64,000 bases of DNA from Acephala macrosclerotiorum (lineage: Eukaryota; Ascomycota; Leotiomycetes; Helotiales; Mollisiaceae): assembly GCA_014904845.1 (NCBI GenBank), contig MU119206.1, forward strand, positions 62,001 to 126,000. Reading direction: 5' to 3'. Below the pieces are notes generated by a model that saw nothing but the letters and a program-made list of their open reading frames with translations, was not told the DNA's origin and did not search any database. The translations under genes and the position numbers were made by a program. Positions 43,219 to 54,842 of the stretch are shown piece after piece; the stretch's first letter is position 1; each line of letters opens with the position of its first letter.

Positions 43219-44803
43219 TCAAAGTCGGGCCTGAGCAGAGCCAGCAGCCTGACTTCCGGGAGAAGGAGCCAATTTCTCAGTCTCAGTAGCAATGCGAGAG
43301 CCAAGCTCCTTGTCGACTCTGCCGAACATCTCATATGTTCGTTTGCGTGTGTCTTCCTTCGCAGCGCTCAAGTGACCGGCAACATTTCCAACGAAGTTGT
43401 CCTGTTGACCAGGCTGCTTGCCGAGGACTTCCCACAGTCCTTTGGCCTGAACGTAGTCCTCAGGTGTGACCTCAGACAAGAAAGAGATAGCAGCACCAGC
43501 CCACTTCTCGTGGTCGTTCGTGACCTTCACCGGCTTATAGGTCAAGCTACGGTACGACGATGGATAGTTGGGATTGGCACCGTAGTTTCCGTTCACAGCC
43601 ATCACGCCGTCACGGAGGTATGGGTTGAATGCTCGGAGGGGAGCATTGACAGGAATTTGCTGATAGTTGACGCCGAGGCGGTGGCGGTGGGTATCTGGGT
43701 AGGAGAAAAGTCGAGATTGGAGGACTGGATCAGCAGATGGCTCGACACCTGGGACCAAGTGAGAAGGCGAGAAGGCAACTTGCTCGATCTCGGCAAAATA
43801 GTTCTCTACGTTCTTGTTGAGAATGAACTTGCCGAAAGGTCGCAATGGAACTTCCTTCTGTGGCCAGACCTTAGTCAAGTCGAAAATGTTCCATCGGAAC
43901 TTCTCGGCTTGCTCAGGAGATAGAACTTGAACGTAGACGGTCCAGCTTGGGTAGTTCCCCTTGGAAATAGAGTCAAAGAGGTCTTGGGTATTCCAGTCCG
44001 GGTTCTCTGCTGCCATCTTGCCGGCCTCCTCGTTTGTGAAGGTCTTGCTGCCTTGGTCGGTCTTTAAGTGAATCTGAACATAGTTGAAAGTTCCGTCTGG
44101 TTTGGTCCACTTGTGTGTATGACCAGAGTATCCGTTCATATGTCTGTAAGAGTATGGAGTACCTCGGTCGCTGAAAAGATGCATGACCTGGTGGACGGCC
44201 TCTTGATGCGTAGACAAATAGTCCCAGAACATTGTGGCATCTTTCAGATTGGTTTGTGGGTTTCGCTTTTGAGTATGGATGAAGAGAGGGAACTTGGTAG
44301 GGTCGCGCAGGAAGAAGACAGGCGTATTGTTGTAGACCCAGTCCCAATTACCCTCATCCGTGTAGAATTTGATGGAGAATCCTCGAGGATCACGGGCAGT
44401 GTCCGGCGAACCCTTTTCCCCACCAACAGTCGAGAATCGTGCAACGCAGGGAGTCTTCTTGCCGACAGAGCTCAACATATCGATACTCGTGAGATCGGTA
44501 ACATCGTGTGTAACAACGAATTCTAGCAATGCCATATTAGCAGATACTCGAGTATCAAGAGAACATTTGACACCTACCTCCGTAGGCGCCGGCACCCTTA
44601 GCATGCACAACACGCTCTGGGATACGTTCTCGATCGAAATGAGCCAGCAAATCGATCAAGTGAAAATCTTGAAGCAAGAGAGGACCATTGGAGCCGACTC
44701 TTTGGAATGCCTCTGGATCAGCAACAGGACATCCATTGGAAGCCGTATAAATTGGCCTCTCGGAGTACTTCAAGGTCGAAGCTGGTGCGTCGTTGGCAAC
44801 CAT
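43219..44803 (-). CDS. peroxisomal small-subunit catalase
   Basis: Two exons, 43219-44522 and 44578-44803, encoding 509 residues, the length of small-subunit (clade 3) catalases. Splits H2O2. The catalytic His is in [12 protein letters not shown], just before the intron, and the catalytic Asn in the [11 protein letters not shown] region. The haem-ligand Tyr is in [14 protein letters not shown]. Also seen are [20 protein letters not shown] and GYSGHTHKW. The C-terminus is AQARL; ARL is an accepted type 1 peroxisomal signal, so a matrix location is likely, with fatty-acid or purine oxidation as H2O2 source. The large-subunit flavodoxin-like extension and a secretion signal are both absent. Confidence 0.95.
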
Positions 44804-46758
44804 GATTGCTGTGGATTAATAGCGGCAGATGTGAAGGATAGTTTCGTTGACTTGGCAGAAGTTGTGATGACTGGCTGCAATATTCTGAATTAACAGATAT
44901 CTTGTGGGCTTGTGAAGGGAACTTGAATTGCGAAACGGAAGGCGGGCAAGAGCTTAAGTAGAGGCTTCAAGGACGAGGAGCAACGAGGAGCAACTTCGTC
45001 ATTTGTGGCAAGGGCGCCCTCACCAATCACAACAGGACCTTTTCTAACAGCATTAACAACCAAAACGGTCTCGAATCTCTGGAGACAACAGGGGCATCTT
45101 TCGGGAAGTGAGCAACCACCGGCATGGGATTTGAAGGTTGGTGAGGGGATACGCAAACCTAGGTGGTCCTATGTCATACCACCACCGAAGAAGGGTAGAA
45201 CCGTTGACCGCGCTGCTTTAGCGGACACGCCGTCCAGGGAACTGTCAACTATTCTCTAGATCGAAGGTAGCTTGATGGAATCTCGATCTGGTAAGACACT
45301 GAGGTTGTACTCCCCGATATATTTTCACAGCTTGTTCTCTTCCTCGTTGCTGCTGTATTCTGTTGCTTCAAAATTATTACATCAGGATCCAGAAAAGAGG
45401 TCTGCATCACATTGCATAATCTACGAGGATCCCCTGCAACTACCCATGTCTCTTGCCATCCGTGTCTCACTCACTCTTCTCCGCATTTCGGACAATCGGC
45501 GAACGCCACTAACCTTATCGCAAAATGAGTGCAGTGCTTTAGGGTGATGCTAGTGATGCAATTCAAGCTTTTCGAGAACCATTTCGGAACTCTCTCCAAG
45601 CGTGTTGAGAGTATCGCTATGGAATGACTGTCAACGCAGCTAAATCATTCCACTTCGCACCCGCAAAAAAGGTAGGATGACCTCTTCAGCTAAGCGCTCT
45701 TGATGGCCAAGCATCCCTTGTAGCCTCACCTCGACTCTCTCCTGGCAATTTTGTGGTGGCGCAGGAAGTAAGCTTTTTCGATGTCATCACTGGCGTCCAC
45801 CTCAAAAAGTCGTACCAGCTGGAAAATGACCATTCGACGATTTCTTATTTCTTACTGACTCGAGAGACGCGTCACTAGCAATGGAGAAATGAGGTTGGAT
45901 AAGGTATTCCTCTTGTTATCCACAAGGTCTAGATCATATATCATGTTCGAGGCAAGTCATCAATGAATAATCAACCACTTAATAACTAAATTGAGAAAAT
46001 GCGAACAAGCCGTTCAGCGAGTGGTCCCCAATCGCTCGCTTCCGAATAAAGGAGAGAAACTCGCTCCGCGGGGTTTGATACTGGAAGAATAATCACCTCA
46101 TATGACACGAATCAGCAATAACTTAGCTGCTATTTGAAGAATCAAAGGCCATGGCTATAATCCGGGGAAGCCGGTGACAAACCTTACCTTCTGATTTCAA
46201 AAAAGATCACGTCTCCAGCGGGAATTCTGCAGTCATAAAAACTTTCCTATGGCTGCCTTTACAGTTCAAGCCGCTCCTGGTCAGACTTCATTCTCACGGA
46301 CAGGTTTTCTTTCATCAGCCAAAGCGAGAATTTGGTCTGTTTCGAGTGCGGATAGCCGGGTTCTCAACTGACTAGACCATGCCGTTGTCCGTTCCCTATA
46401 GAGTCCGACTGGTGAAAAGGAGGAATATATGACTCGTACCTACAGCTTCTGCTCGCATCCATAAGCTCGATCTGGTGAGCAATCAAACTAGCCCTGGTTG
46501 AAATTTACCAAAGTGGAACAAGAATGCGAATATGCTTCATAGCTTGAAATCTAGCGCCTCATATGGATGCCACCTATCGTATCATCTCCAACGCTCAAAT
46601 CTCCCTTTCCTTTACGCCGTCTGCCTACTGTACTCCGGTGTAACGTCGACCGCTGGTACCTCCAGTCATTCTTTCGTGATGCATGTAATGTTTTCCAAGT
46701 GTATTACCCCATGGCACAGTGGTCATCATACAAGCTGCCTCTTCCCAGTCCTTCTTTC
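44804..46758. other. long intergenic region, nothing recognised
   Basis: Nearly 2 kb between the catalase start and the Arl1 3' end. It should hold the catalase promoter. I find no coding segment with codon character and no repeat. A non-coding RNA could not be excluded by eye. Confidence 0.45.
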
Positions 46759-47530
46759 TTATGAGTCCTGCTGTACAGTTTGCTATCTCCGCGTTAGCCT
46801 CTCCCCCTCTTTCAACGCACAAAAGGAACAACTTACCACCAGCCAGTCCATGCCCTCATCTACACCCCTTCCATCTACCGCACTACAAGCCACAATACTC
46901 CAATTCCGATCCCTCAACTCCGCCAACTTCAACGCCTCACTTATTTCCCCAGCACCCTTCGCTCCTGGCTGATCCTGCTTATTGGCAAACACCAGTAACG
47001 CTGCATCCTTTAACTCGTCTTCGTTTAACATAGCTGCTAGTTCTTCCGATGCTGTGCCCAGGCGATCAATATCCGTCGAGTCGATCACGAAAATCACCGC
47101 CACTGTATTGGCATAGTAACATCGCCAGTAGGGTCGAATCGAGGTCTGTCCACCGAGATCCTGCAGATTTGTGAGACATGGTTGAAAGGAGGGTACAAAG
47201 CAACATACCCAGACGTTGAAATTAAGATTTTTATATGTAACGGACTCCACATTGAATCCTATTGTTGGTATCGTAGTAACCACCTCTCCAAGCTGCCATT
47301 TCGTTAACATCTCCCCCTCTTCTTCTATTCATTTCGCAGAAACTGCTCACCTTGAGTCTGTAAAGAAGTGTCGTCTTTCCCGCATTATCCTGTTTGTCCT
47401 CTGATTAGCAACCACCTAGTACTCGAATCATACAGAGAAAGGAAAGAAAGTATACAAGGCCCAAAATCAATATCCTAATTTCCTTCTTCGACCACAAAAA
47501 CCCCGACAACCACGAAACACTCGCTCCCAT
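46759..47530 (-). CDS. ARL1: ADP-ribosylation-factor-like GTPase Arl1
   Basis: Five exons: 46759-46770, 46837-47160, 47209-47292, 47351-47389, 47456-47530; 177 residues. Starts [13 protein letters not shown] with Gly2 for N-myristoylation and an amphipathic helix. The P-loop is split by an intron (GL / [13 protein letters not shown]). Switch I is [12 protein letters not shown], switch II is [16 protein letters not shown], the specificity motif is ANKQDQ and the final loop is CSAVDGRG. The last exon has only 12 bases and gives the end DWLVQDS. Arl1 recruits GRIP-domain golgins at the trans-Golgi. It shares a 460-bp divergent promoter with the ribosomal protein L39 gene. Confidence 0.94.
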
Positions 47531-47990
47531 CTTGGCTCTCTCTCCTACTGCTTAGCTGTCCTCTCCTTACCACCAAAGTTGCTTGGTGATCGCTGATCGC
47601 TGATTCCTCCTTCGATATCCTTTGAAATCCTAGAATCTGAGTAGGTGCTTGTTCTCGGAAACCGTAGGTAGTCTCAGTAGTAAGAAAAATCGTAGATTAT
47701 TCGTAGATTCGTCGAGTACTGAAACCAAATATCTCCTTTGACGTACCGATCACAGCCTCACCAAAAGAGCTCCAGCTCCGGAGCTAACGAAACAACCTTA
47801 TGTGTTTTCGGCAGGCTTGCCACCATCTTTCTGGCCTCGCTTGTCAGGCTGAAGAAATAGTCTTAGCGAGAATCATGTGACTGGCTAGCATGACTAAGCG
47901 CACACGAAGATTTTGGCCGAATTTCTTGAGGTGGGTTTGAGATCAACGACAGTACGACAAACATATCTCGACACCACGACAATTGTCACG
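47531..47990. other. divergent promoter between Arl1 and ribosomal protein L39
   Basis: A 460-bp upstream region shared by two housekeeping genes. It contains pyrimidine-rich stretches and repeated gctgatcg words near 47588-47604. No coding signal. Confidence 0.55.
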
Positions 47991-48433
47991 ATGCCGGTAG
48001 GTTACCTTCCCCTGTCTTAATCTATGATATATACGCTGGAACTCGAGAATACTGCGATGGGAAACGATGTGCGGTTGCAGAAGAAGTTGCGGCGCGAGGG
48101 GCAATGATGGAATTTCGAGATTGAAGATGAGGATTGAGTAGAGGCTGACGATGAGATACAACAGAGCCACAAGTCCTTCCGTACGAAGCAAAAGCTCGCC
48201 AGAGCTCAGAAGCAAAACAGACCTATCCCTCAATGGATCCGATTGAGGACTGGTAACACCATCCGGTACGATTCACACAACCTCCCACCACTGCCCTACA
48301 TGCCATTCAACCCTGCGAGGACGATTTGGAAGCGCAAGGGTATATTGACGAGGAACACTCTTGCTAACTAGAATGGATTCACAGATACAACGCAAAGAGG
48401 AGACATTGGCGTAAGACCCGCATCGGCATCTAG
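47991..48433 (+). CDS. rpl39: 60S ribosomal protein L39 (eL39)
   Basis: Three exons: 47991-47996, 48165-48265, 48385-48433; 51 residues, the exact family length. Each exon is too short to stand out as an open frame. The first gives only MP. The second gives [20 protein letters not shown] and [14 protein letters not shown]. The third gives [15 protein letters not shown]. The sequence is almost invariant across eukaryotes, so the call is firm. L39 lines the ribosome exit tunnel. Confidence 0.97.
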
Positions 48434-48673
48434 ATTACTCGCTCTCTACTCGTCTTCGTCCTTCCACCATCACCTCGTCTCGATCTTCTCTACTACACCT
48501 CTATCTCTCCTCCAACTACTCCTCGTCTTCGATCGAGATGGAAAAGCAACAATGATAGATTTCGCCACGTATGGATGGATGAAGCAAGGGTCTGGGTTTG
48601 GGTTTTCTGGTCGGGGCTGGTGACACATTTGAGAATTGCATGATAGGGATGGCGTCTCTTGCTTTGGGTGGAT

Positions 48674-49071
48674 ATGCACATGCAGGTCAACAATGGAATC
48701 AGAATCAATGAAGATGTTGTTGCTTTCTCATTTCATGTCTTGTCGTCTCGCGAGACTTTTGCTGCTTTGGACTTCGTACTTGCTGGATGCGGTGCTGAGC
48801 CTGAAATTCCCCTCTACGCATATTCTCAAGGAGGCCTTCAATTCCTCGCTTTCTCATTCATGCAATTCCCAGAGCCCTATTACACGTAACACTCCTCCTT
48901 AGCACCGACTCAGTGTCTTGATACTTCAGCAACTTTGCTCTGGTCCTCTTCCCAGCTCCTCACGAAACCCTCAATGAAGCTCCTGCTCAAGGAGCAGCTA
49001 CTCAAAACATCCCATTCATTGCCTTCTCAAAATCGAGGGCCTCTGGTATTCACGCTGCTGCCTCAATCTAA
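48674..49071 (+). CDS. possible small gene, function unknown
   Basis: Two exons, 48674-48885 and 48930-49071, would encode 117 residues. A 44-nt intron (GTAACA donor, CTTCAG acceptor) joins frames to give FPEPYYTNFALVLFPAPHET. Before it lies EDVVAFSFHVLSSRETFAAL and GLQFLAFSFMQF; after it, NEAPAQGAATQNIPFIAFSK. The composition is protein-like and the splice keeps the frame, but I know no related family. The start is uncertain and upstream exons may be missing. The 3' half overlaps an unsupported open frame on the other strand. Confidence 0.35.
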
Positions 49072-50111
49072 AGCTTTGACCTCAACCCCTCCATCGAGAG
49101 CCTCCAGCAAGTAACACTTCCCCTCCCACCATTCCCTTGACTCACCCAGCACCCATTCACACAAGCCCTCCAAATCCGAACCCACCCAGTTCCCACTCAC
49201 AGACCCCCAAAGCCTAATTCCATTCATTGAAGCCAGTCCAGTCATTCGCTTCCACAGTTGCTCATTCATCCCCAACTCCAACCCTACCTTACCTTACCCT
49301 TCTCTGTCTCTCTCTCTATTTCCGTGCGATGCGACCAATAACCTCCTCTTCATATCATGGGAATTGATAAGTCAACAAGTGAAGATTGAGGGCCTGGTGA
49401 ACATTGGAGAAACTAATGGAAGGATTGTTAATTGATGGTCAGAAAGAAAGACAGACGAGGGGAAAATTCGTTCCTACGTGAAACCTTGGGATATTAGGGA
49501 GGAGGCAATTGAATCCATTGAGCCAGAAGTCCTCCGACCGTGAAGTGAGTGAGTGATTTGGTTGAGTTAGAAACATTGGGTGCGACAATGACGTTACCGG
49601 AGGCCTACCGCAAAACCGTTCATGATATCCACACGAATCACAAGCAAGGCACGGCGCGATGATTCGCTGTCCAAAATACGCACAGACAAGAAATCTTGCA
49701 ATAATCTCATTGATTTTAGGGTACTGAGAGTCTATCTACTTTTGTGCAAGCCAGCATATGTGATGCCTTCCACTGCAATAGACACCAGGAATTGCCCACC
49801 CGTCCCCCTCTGCGCAATAACCAGAGTTTACCGGAACGCCATGCCATAGTAGGGTTCATCGCGATGTAAAGTACTGTAGAAAATGGAAAATAAGCACTTA
49901 GGACCGCCGAGGCTAAAAGCCAAGCCTCTCACCGACTGAACGGCAAGTATCGAAGATCGAGTGGTCAAGGTGTGGTAAAGGGACAGAGAACACCGTATGT
50001 ATGCATGCAAAGAAGAAGTGCAGCGCGCAAAGAAGAATCCGACGACGTGCCCAAAGATGAGCTGCAATATTGCCTGGATATTCCACCCCGCACAATCTCG
50101 ACTCCGATTGC
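49072..50111. other. intergenic, nothing recognised
   Basis: Between the possible small gene and the 3' end of Skp1. A 72-codon minus-strand frame at 49063-49281 has no supporting family or splice context. Nothing else seen. Confidence 0.45.
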
Positions 50112-50800
50112 TTAACGGTCCTCAGCCCACTCGTTCTCGCGGCGAATTTGCTCCTCTTCCTCGGGGGTGAAGTCATTGGTGATATTGAATGTCTTGCGGA
50201 TCTCCTCTGGTGACTTGCCCTTAATCATGTTGGCAACGGTCTTGCAACCAACGTCAAGGAGGGGCTTGATATCGAGGTAGTTGGAAGCCTGCGAGGGGAG
50301 CGTCAGTTTCAATTCGAGAGAACAAAGGATCCAAAGGCGCAACTTACGAGGATGATCTCAAAGAGCATCTCTTGGTCAACCTGCATGAACTTCTGGTCCC
50401 ACTCATCGATGTCGGTAGTCTTCTTGCGGGAGTCGGAGTCATCATCGTTGCTGGCAGCGGGGTCGCTCTTGTGATGCTCGCACCACTCGATAACCTTCTT
50501 AAGGACGGTATCATTGACCTACAGGCGCAGACAGGTTAGCACCCGAAGAGCGTGTTCGGCGAATTCAGGAAGGAGGGGCTTACGTTGGGAATGGGGATCT
50601 CAGCGGAGAGCATAGCATCATCTCCAAGGTCATCAAGCATGTTCTTGATCAGGACGCTCTTCTCTGCGACTTGACGATCTGTTGGGCTGGTCAGTAAAGG
50701 TTCTTTGTGCGGCGCAGATATAGCGGGGTGTCTTACCAACTTGCATCTTTTGACCATCATTGGCAACCAGGGTCAACTTGGTAACGGTTCCCTCAGACAT
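50112..50800 (-). CDS. skpA: Skp1, core SCF ubiquitin-ligase subunit
   Basis: Four exons: 50112-50288, 50348-50518, 50584-50678, 50737-50800; 168 residues. N-terminal BTB/POZ-like fold: [16 protein letters not shown], then [40 protein letters not shown]. The acidic loop NDDDSDS leads to [24 protein letters not shown]. The C-terminal F-box-binding helices are [40 protein letters not shown], and the end [14 protein letters not shown]. It links F-box proteins to cullin 1. Several F-box genes lie in the same window, but they are scattered and mostly broken, so I do not infer a functional cluster. Confidence 0.97.
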
Positions 50801-51836
50801 GGTGATTGTTGAATGGATGTACGAAAGTAGTGTTAGTAAGATCGAGTTGACGGTCGCGTTGAGGTGTAGAGTTGTATGTGGAAAGGATGAAGGAGAGTTT
50901 AAGTACGAAAGGTGATTCGAAGTCGAACCAACAAATCGCGCTAAAAGCTGGAGCCTTGCTAAGCGAAAATCGGCGTGCACTCAATGACTGAGAGCGATGC
51001 CATCCAACACAATCACACCGCATGCAGCCTAACAACCACAATAATAATAATAGAATCCGGCCAGGCAGACGCTACGATATTTCGATGGTAATCGATTCAC
51101 ACCGGAACCGGCCTGAATTATCCACAATCCGACAAAGGTCTTTGTTCGCTCACCACCGCCTCCTCCTGACCAGCGGTTTGCTGTCCATGATCCGCAGAGC
51201 CAATACGCCAGCCAAATCCAAACGCGTCTGGAGCGCGTTTGCAAGTACTTTTCGTACTTCAGCCTCGCGACGAAGCCGTTCAGGTTCAATGGACAATGCT
51301 AGACAACCATACATGTCCACAAGAGAACGAGTACGGCTAGATATATTGAATCCGACCACTGCATTAAACATGACATCCCATACGTGGCCAGATTCTCACG
51401 CTCTCCTATCTCTCTTCTATGTCCTATCTTGCGTTATCTCATGTGAGCTCTTAGAGCTTGCAGCTGATGGAGAGCGCCTGACCCGTGCAACGGAGACCAC
51501 CCATATAAAAAAGGAGAGACTTTCCTTCGGATCACCATAGAACTGGTCTCATATTCCATAAATAATAATTTCGCAGCATAAATCCGGTCCTTTTGCCCCC
51601 TTTTCCACGTAAATTAGTCATCAACTCACCCCTAATGCCGTTCCTGAGCAGCCGACTCGAGCTTGCCCAAATCCCTGTCAATATTATCGAGCGCGACACT
51701 TCACCAGATATCAAGTTCCCAACGTTTCGAACAACCCACAGAGGTCCAGCATCACCAATGCCCTCTGCAACTTCTCCATCGCGTCTGCGAATTCCTTCGA
51801 ACAAATGCCCTTGTCGCATGTAATAGTCAAGCCATA
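50801..51836. other. divergent promoter region between Skp1 and Smp3
   Basis: A 1-kb upstream region for both genes. A 172-codon plus-strand frame (51022-51540) is Arg/Ser-rich without conserved pattern. I treat it as chance. Confidence 0.45.
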
Positions 51837-53653
51837 ATGTGGAGGCGCGCATATCTGTTTCTTGTTCTTGTTCGACTCTACTTTGCTTTATCTCCGAGCT
51901 ACCTCCATCCCGATGAGAATTTCCAAGGACCTGAAGTTATAGCTGGTATGAGAGTCGCTCTCTTCACTTCTGCTCCTTGCGCGACAGCTTGATGCGACAG
52001 GCAGAGTCATGCCAGATCATTCAGAAAGCTCGTTTTGAGCTGCTGTCAGCAGAAGCACAACATACATTCCTACCAATCTGCCGCGCATCTGCTAACACTC
52101 GTTCTTCTGCAGGTCAAATCTTCAGCTACCCTGTCCGATTAACCTGGGAATTTACCTCCGAGAACCCGATTCGAAGTGTCTTTCCATTATGGCCCGTCTA
52201 CGGCCTTCCGATGCTGCTCCTGCGGTGGTTGTGGATTGGGAATGGACATGACGGGGAGATACCACCCATAGCTGTGTTCTGGACCCTACGAGTGTTAATG
52301 TTTGCCTTGAGTTTTGTATTGGAAGACTGGGCGCTGCATGAATTGGTTCAGTCACCGAGACATAGGAGAATCGCAGTTTTGCTGGTCGCATCATCCTATG
52401 TTACTTGGACATACCAGACACACACCTTCTCGAACTCGATAGAGACATTGGCGGTCGCGTGGAGTCTTGTTTTAATACACAGAATCGTGGAGAATAAGGT
52501 AGGAGAACTGACCTCAAATGCTGGAAGCTGTGCTGACTGCTATGCAGCAACGATCTTCTGTCTTTGCTTCAGCTATACTTGCATTTGTCGTTGTTTTCGG
52601 TATTTTTAACAGGATTACCTTCCCTGCTTTTCTACTTATTCCTGGACTTCGATTGATACCCCATTTCTTCAAAAAGTACGAAGAATCCGCGCCTTGCTAG
52701 AGAAATGCTGACGGATATCTAGACCTTTCGCTCTCATTGCTGCAATATTATCAGCTTTGCTCACTACCTTCATCGCAATCTACTTAGACACACAATTTTA
52801 CACCGAACATTCGGTCACCTGGGCTTATTTGTTCTCACACCCGACAATTACTCCTCTTAATAATCTCACCTACAACCTTTCCACGAGCAATCTTGCTAGC
52901 CATGGCCTACACCCGTGGTATCAGCACGTCCTCTTCAATCTGCCCCAGCTCATAGGGCCGGCTGCCCTCCTACTCTTCCTTCGACCACATCCATCTCTGC
53001 GCCTGTATTCTGCGATCTCGGGCGTTTTTGTTCTTTCGATATTTCAACACCAGGAGGCACGGTTTCTTCTTCCTACCGTGCCTTTAATACTCTCCTCTGT
53101 ACAACTACCCAAGAACCAAATACATACCAGAATTTGGACAGGTGCTTGGATTATCTTCAACGTTATCTTTGGGACTTTGATGGGCGTATACCATCAAGGA
53201 GGCATCGTGCCGACTCAGGTATTTCTGAGCAAACAGCCAGATGCGACACAAGCAATATGGTGGAAAACATATAGCCCTCCCGTCTGGCTTCTGAACGGAA
53301 AGAATGAGGTTCTTCGAACCCACGACATCATGGGTATGAAGGGACCTCTTATGCTCCGAGAGGTCGGAGCGCTTGCAACGTGCCACAAGCCTTCTGAAAA
53401 TGCAACAGCGTATCTAGAAGAGCAAGAAGGCACATATTTGATCGCGCCATTGTCTGCGACATTCCTAGACAATTACACTTCCAACGGCCTCGAAACAGGC
53501 TTACACTTCCAACAAGTCTGGCAGTACAGACAGCACCTCAATTTAGATGATCTTGATTTTGGCGACGATGGTTTCTGGCCTACAATTAAAAGGGTCATTG
53601 GGAGGAGGGGTCTTGGCGCATGGAGGGTCACAAAGGATTGTGCAGGCTCTTGA
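51837..53653 (+). CDS. SMP3: GPI mannosyltransferase 4 (Smp3/PIG-Z, GT22)
   Basis: Four exons: 51837-51945, 52113-52498, 52548-52675, 52723-53653; 517 residues, matching yeast Smp3. It adds the fourth, side-branching mannose to GPI precursors in the ER from dolichol-phosphate mannose. The N-terminal helix [17 protein letters not shown] leads to [20 protein letters not shown], holding the HPDE catalytic motif of GT22. Later landmarks are [64 protein letters not shown] and the [15 protein letters not shown] motif. Multiple membrane helices throughout. The fourth mannose is essential for GPI anchoring in yeast. Confidence 0.94.
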
Positions 53654-53995
53654 GAGCGCAACAACACAACATATTGGGTATTTCTTCTTGACTCGATCGG
53701 TGTCCTGGAAAGATGAGATGGATCATGGATTTTCTAGGCAAAGAAACACAATTCCAAATAGCAATACACTAGCTGCATGGGCCCCAAGATTGGCGGCAGT
53801 GAGTTAAGACTCGTCCCAATTTAAGATCTCCACAATCCCGACGGCGTGGGTTAGTAGCCTCTGACGTCGATGGACCCCTTCTCTCATGTATGTCGATGCT
53901 TTCCCTCCAGCTGTGCACCTTTTGTAATCAATTGTCTCTGCTTTATTGCAGCTTGAAAAATATATATTTCAATAATTCATACCCTAAATTCCAGA
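53654..53995. other. intergenic, nothing recognised
   Basis: 3' flank of Smp3 and upstream of the glutathione-transferase pseudogene. No other feature. Confidence 0.5.
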
Positions 53996-54780
53996 ATGTC
54001 CACCCCAAACATAACCCTCTACTTCCTTCAAGCCTCCCGCTCAATCCGCATAGCCTGGCTCCTCGAAGAACTCTCCCTCCCCTACGAATCAATTTTCTTC
54101 CCGCGCGAAAACAACAAAGCACCCGCAGACTTCAAATCTCGTTCTGGCAATACTCTCGGGAAAGCTCCCTCTCTGACCGACGGCTCCCTTACCATGAACG
54201 AGAGCGGAGCTATTACTGAATACTTGATTGAGAAGTATGATAAAGATGGGAAGTTAATGGGAGGGAAGGATGAGGAGAAGAGGAATAAGATTAGGATGTG
54301 GATTCATGCGGCGGAGGACGTTTATGGTGCATTGTTTGGCGATTACTTATGCGAGGTGGTTTGTGCCAGAGAGTGTGAAAGAGACCGGGGAGCTGAAGGA
54401 ATTAGAGAAGGGATTGGCGGTTAATGTGGGCAAGGATTTGGATTGTAAGTGTCAATTTCTGGTGTTATCTCGGAAGTCATTTGCGTCCGGGCAATGCATT
54501 CTTCCGACATCCATGTTCTCTCGAAACATTTAGAGGCGGTAAACTCACTTTGTGATGAATAGGGTTGAACTTGGAACTTGAAGGGAAGAAGTTCCTTGCT
54601 GGGGACAATGTCACAGCTGCCGATACGATGGTTATTTTCAGCATCTAATTCATCTTTGCGCGGGATCTGGTCGCAGGGCCGAAAGTGAGCGAGTGGAAGA
54701 ATGTCGAACAATGGATCAAGGATTGTGAGGCGACGGAGACTTGGAAGAAGGCGGTTGAGAAGACGGGACATAAGATGTGA
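53996..54780 (+). pseudogene. broken glutathione S-transferase gene
   Basis: Start MSTPNITLYFLQASRSIRI. The thioredoxin-like domain is intact (SIRIAWLLEELSLPYE, FKSRSGNTLGKAPSLTDG, MNESGAITEYLIEKY with the ES glutathione-binding pair). Near 54318 the frame slips: IHAAED is in one frame and TFMVHCLAITYARWFVPESV in another, consistent with loss of two bases. A GTAAGT intron at 54445-54563 joins KDLDW to LNLELEGKKFLAGDNVTAAD. Then TAA at 54646-54648 interrupts FSI / FIFARDLVAG, where a Gln codon (CAA) fits the family, i.e. a single C-to-T change. The end WIKDCEATETWKKAVEKTGH is otherwise good. I infer a young pseudogene of the fungal GST2/3-like class. Confidence 0.78.
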
Positions 54781-54842
54781 GGGTACAGATTGATCCTTCT
54801 ATCGAAATCTTATTCTATGAAAGGTCTCTAGGAAAAGGAAAC

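Noticed and set aside
49063..49281. 72-codon Trp-rich minus-strand frame
   Set aside because: No family resemblance and no supporting signals; too short to keep.
51022..51540. 172-codon plus-strand frame between Skp1 and Smp3
   Set aside because: Arg/Ser-rich with no conserved blocks or splice partners; it lies in a divergent promoter.
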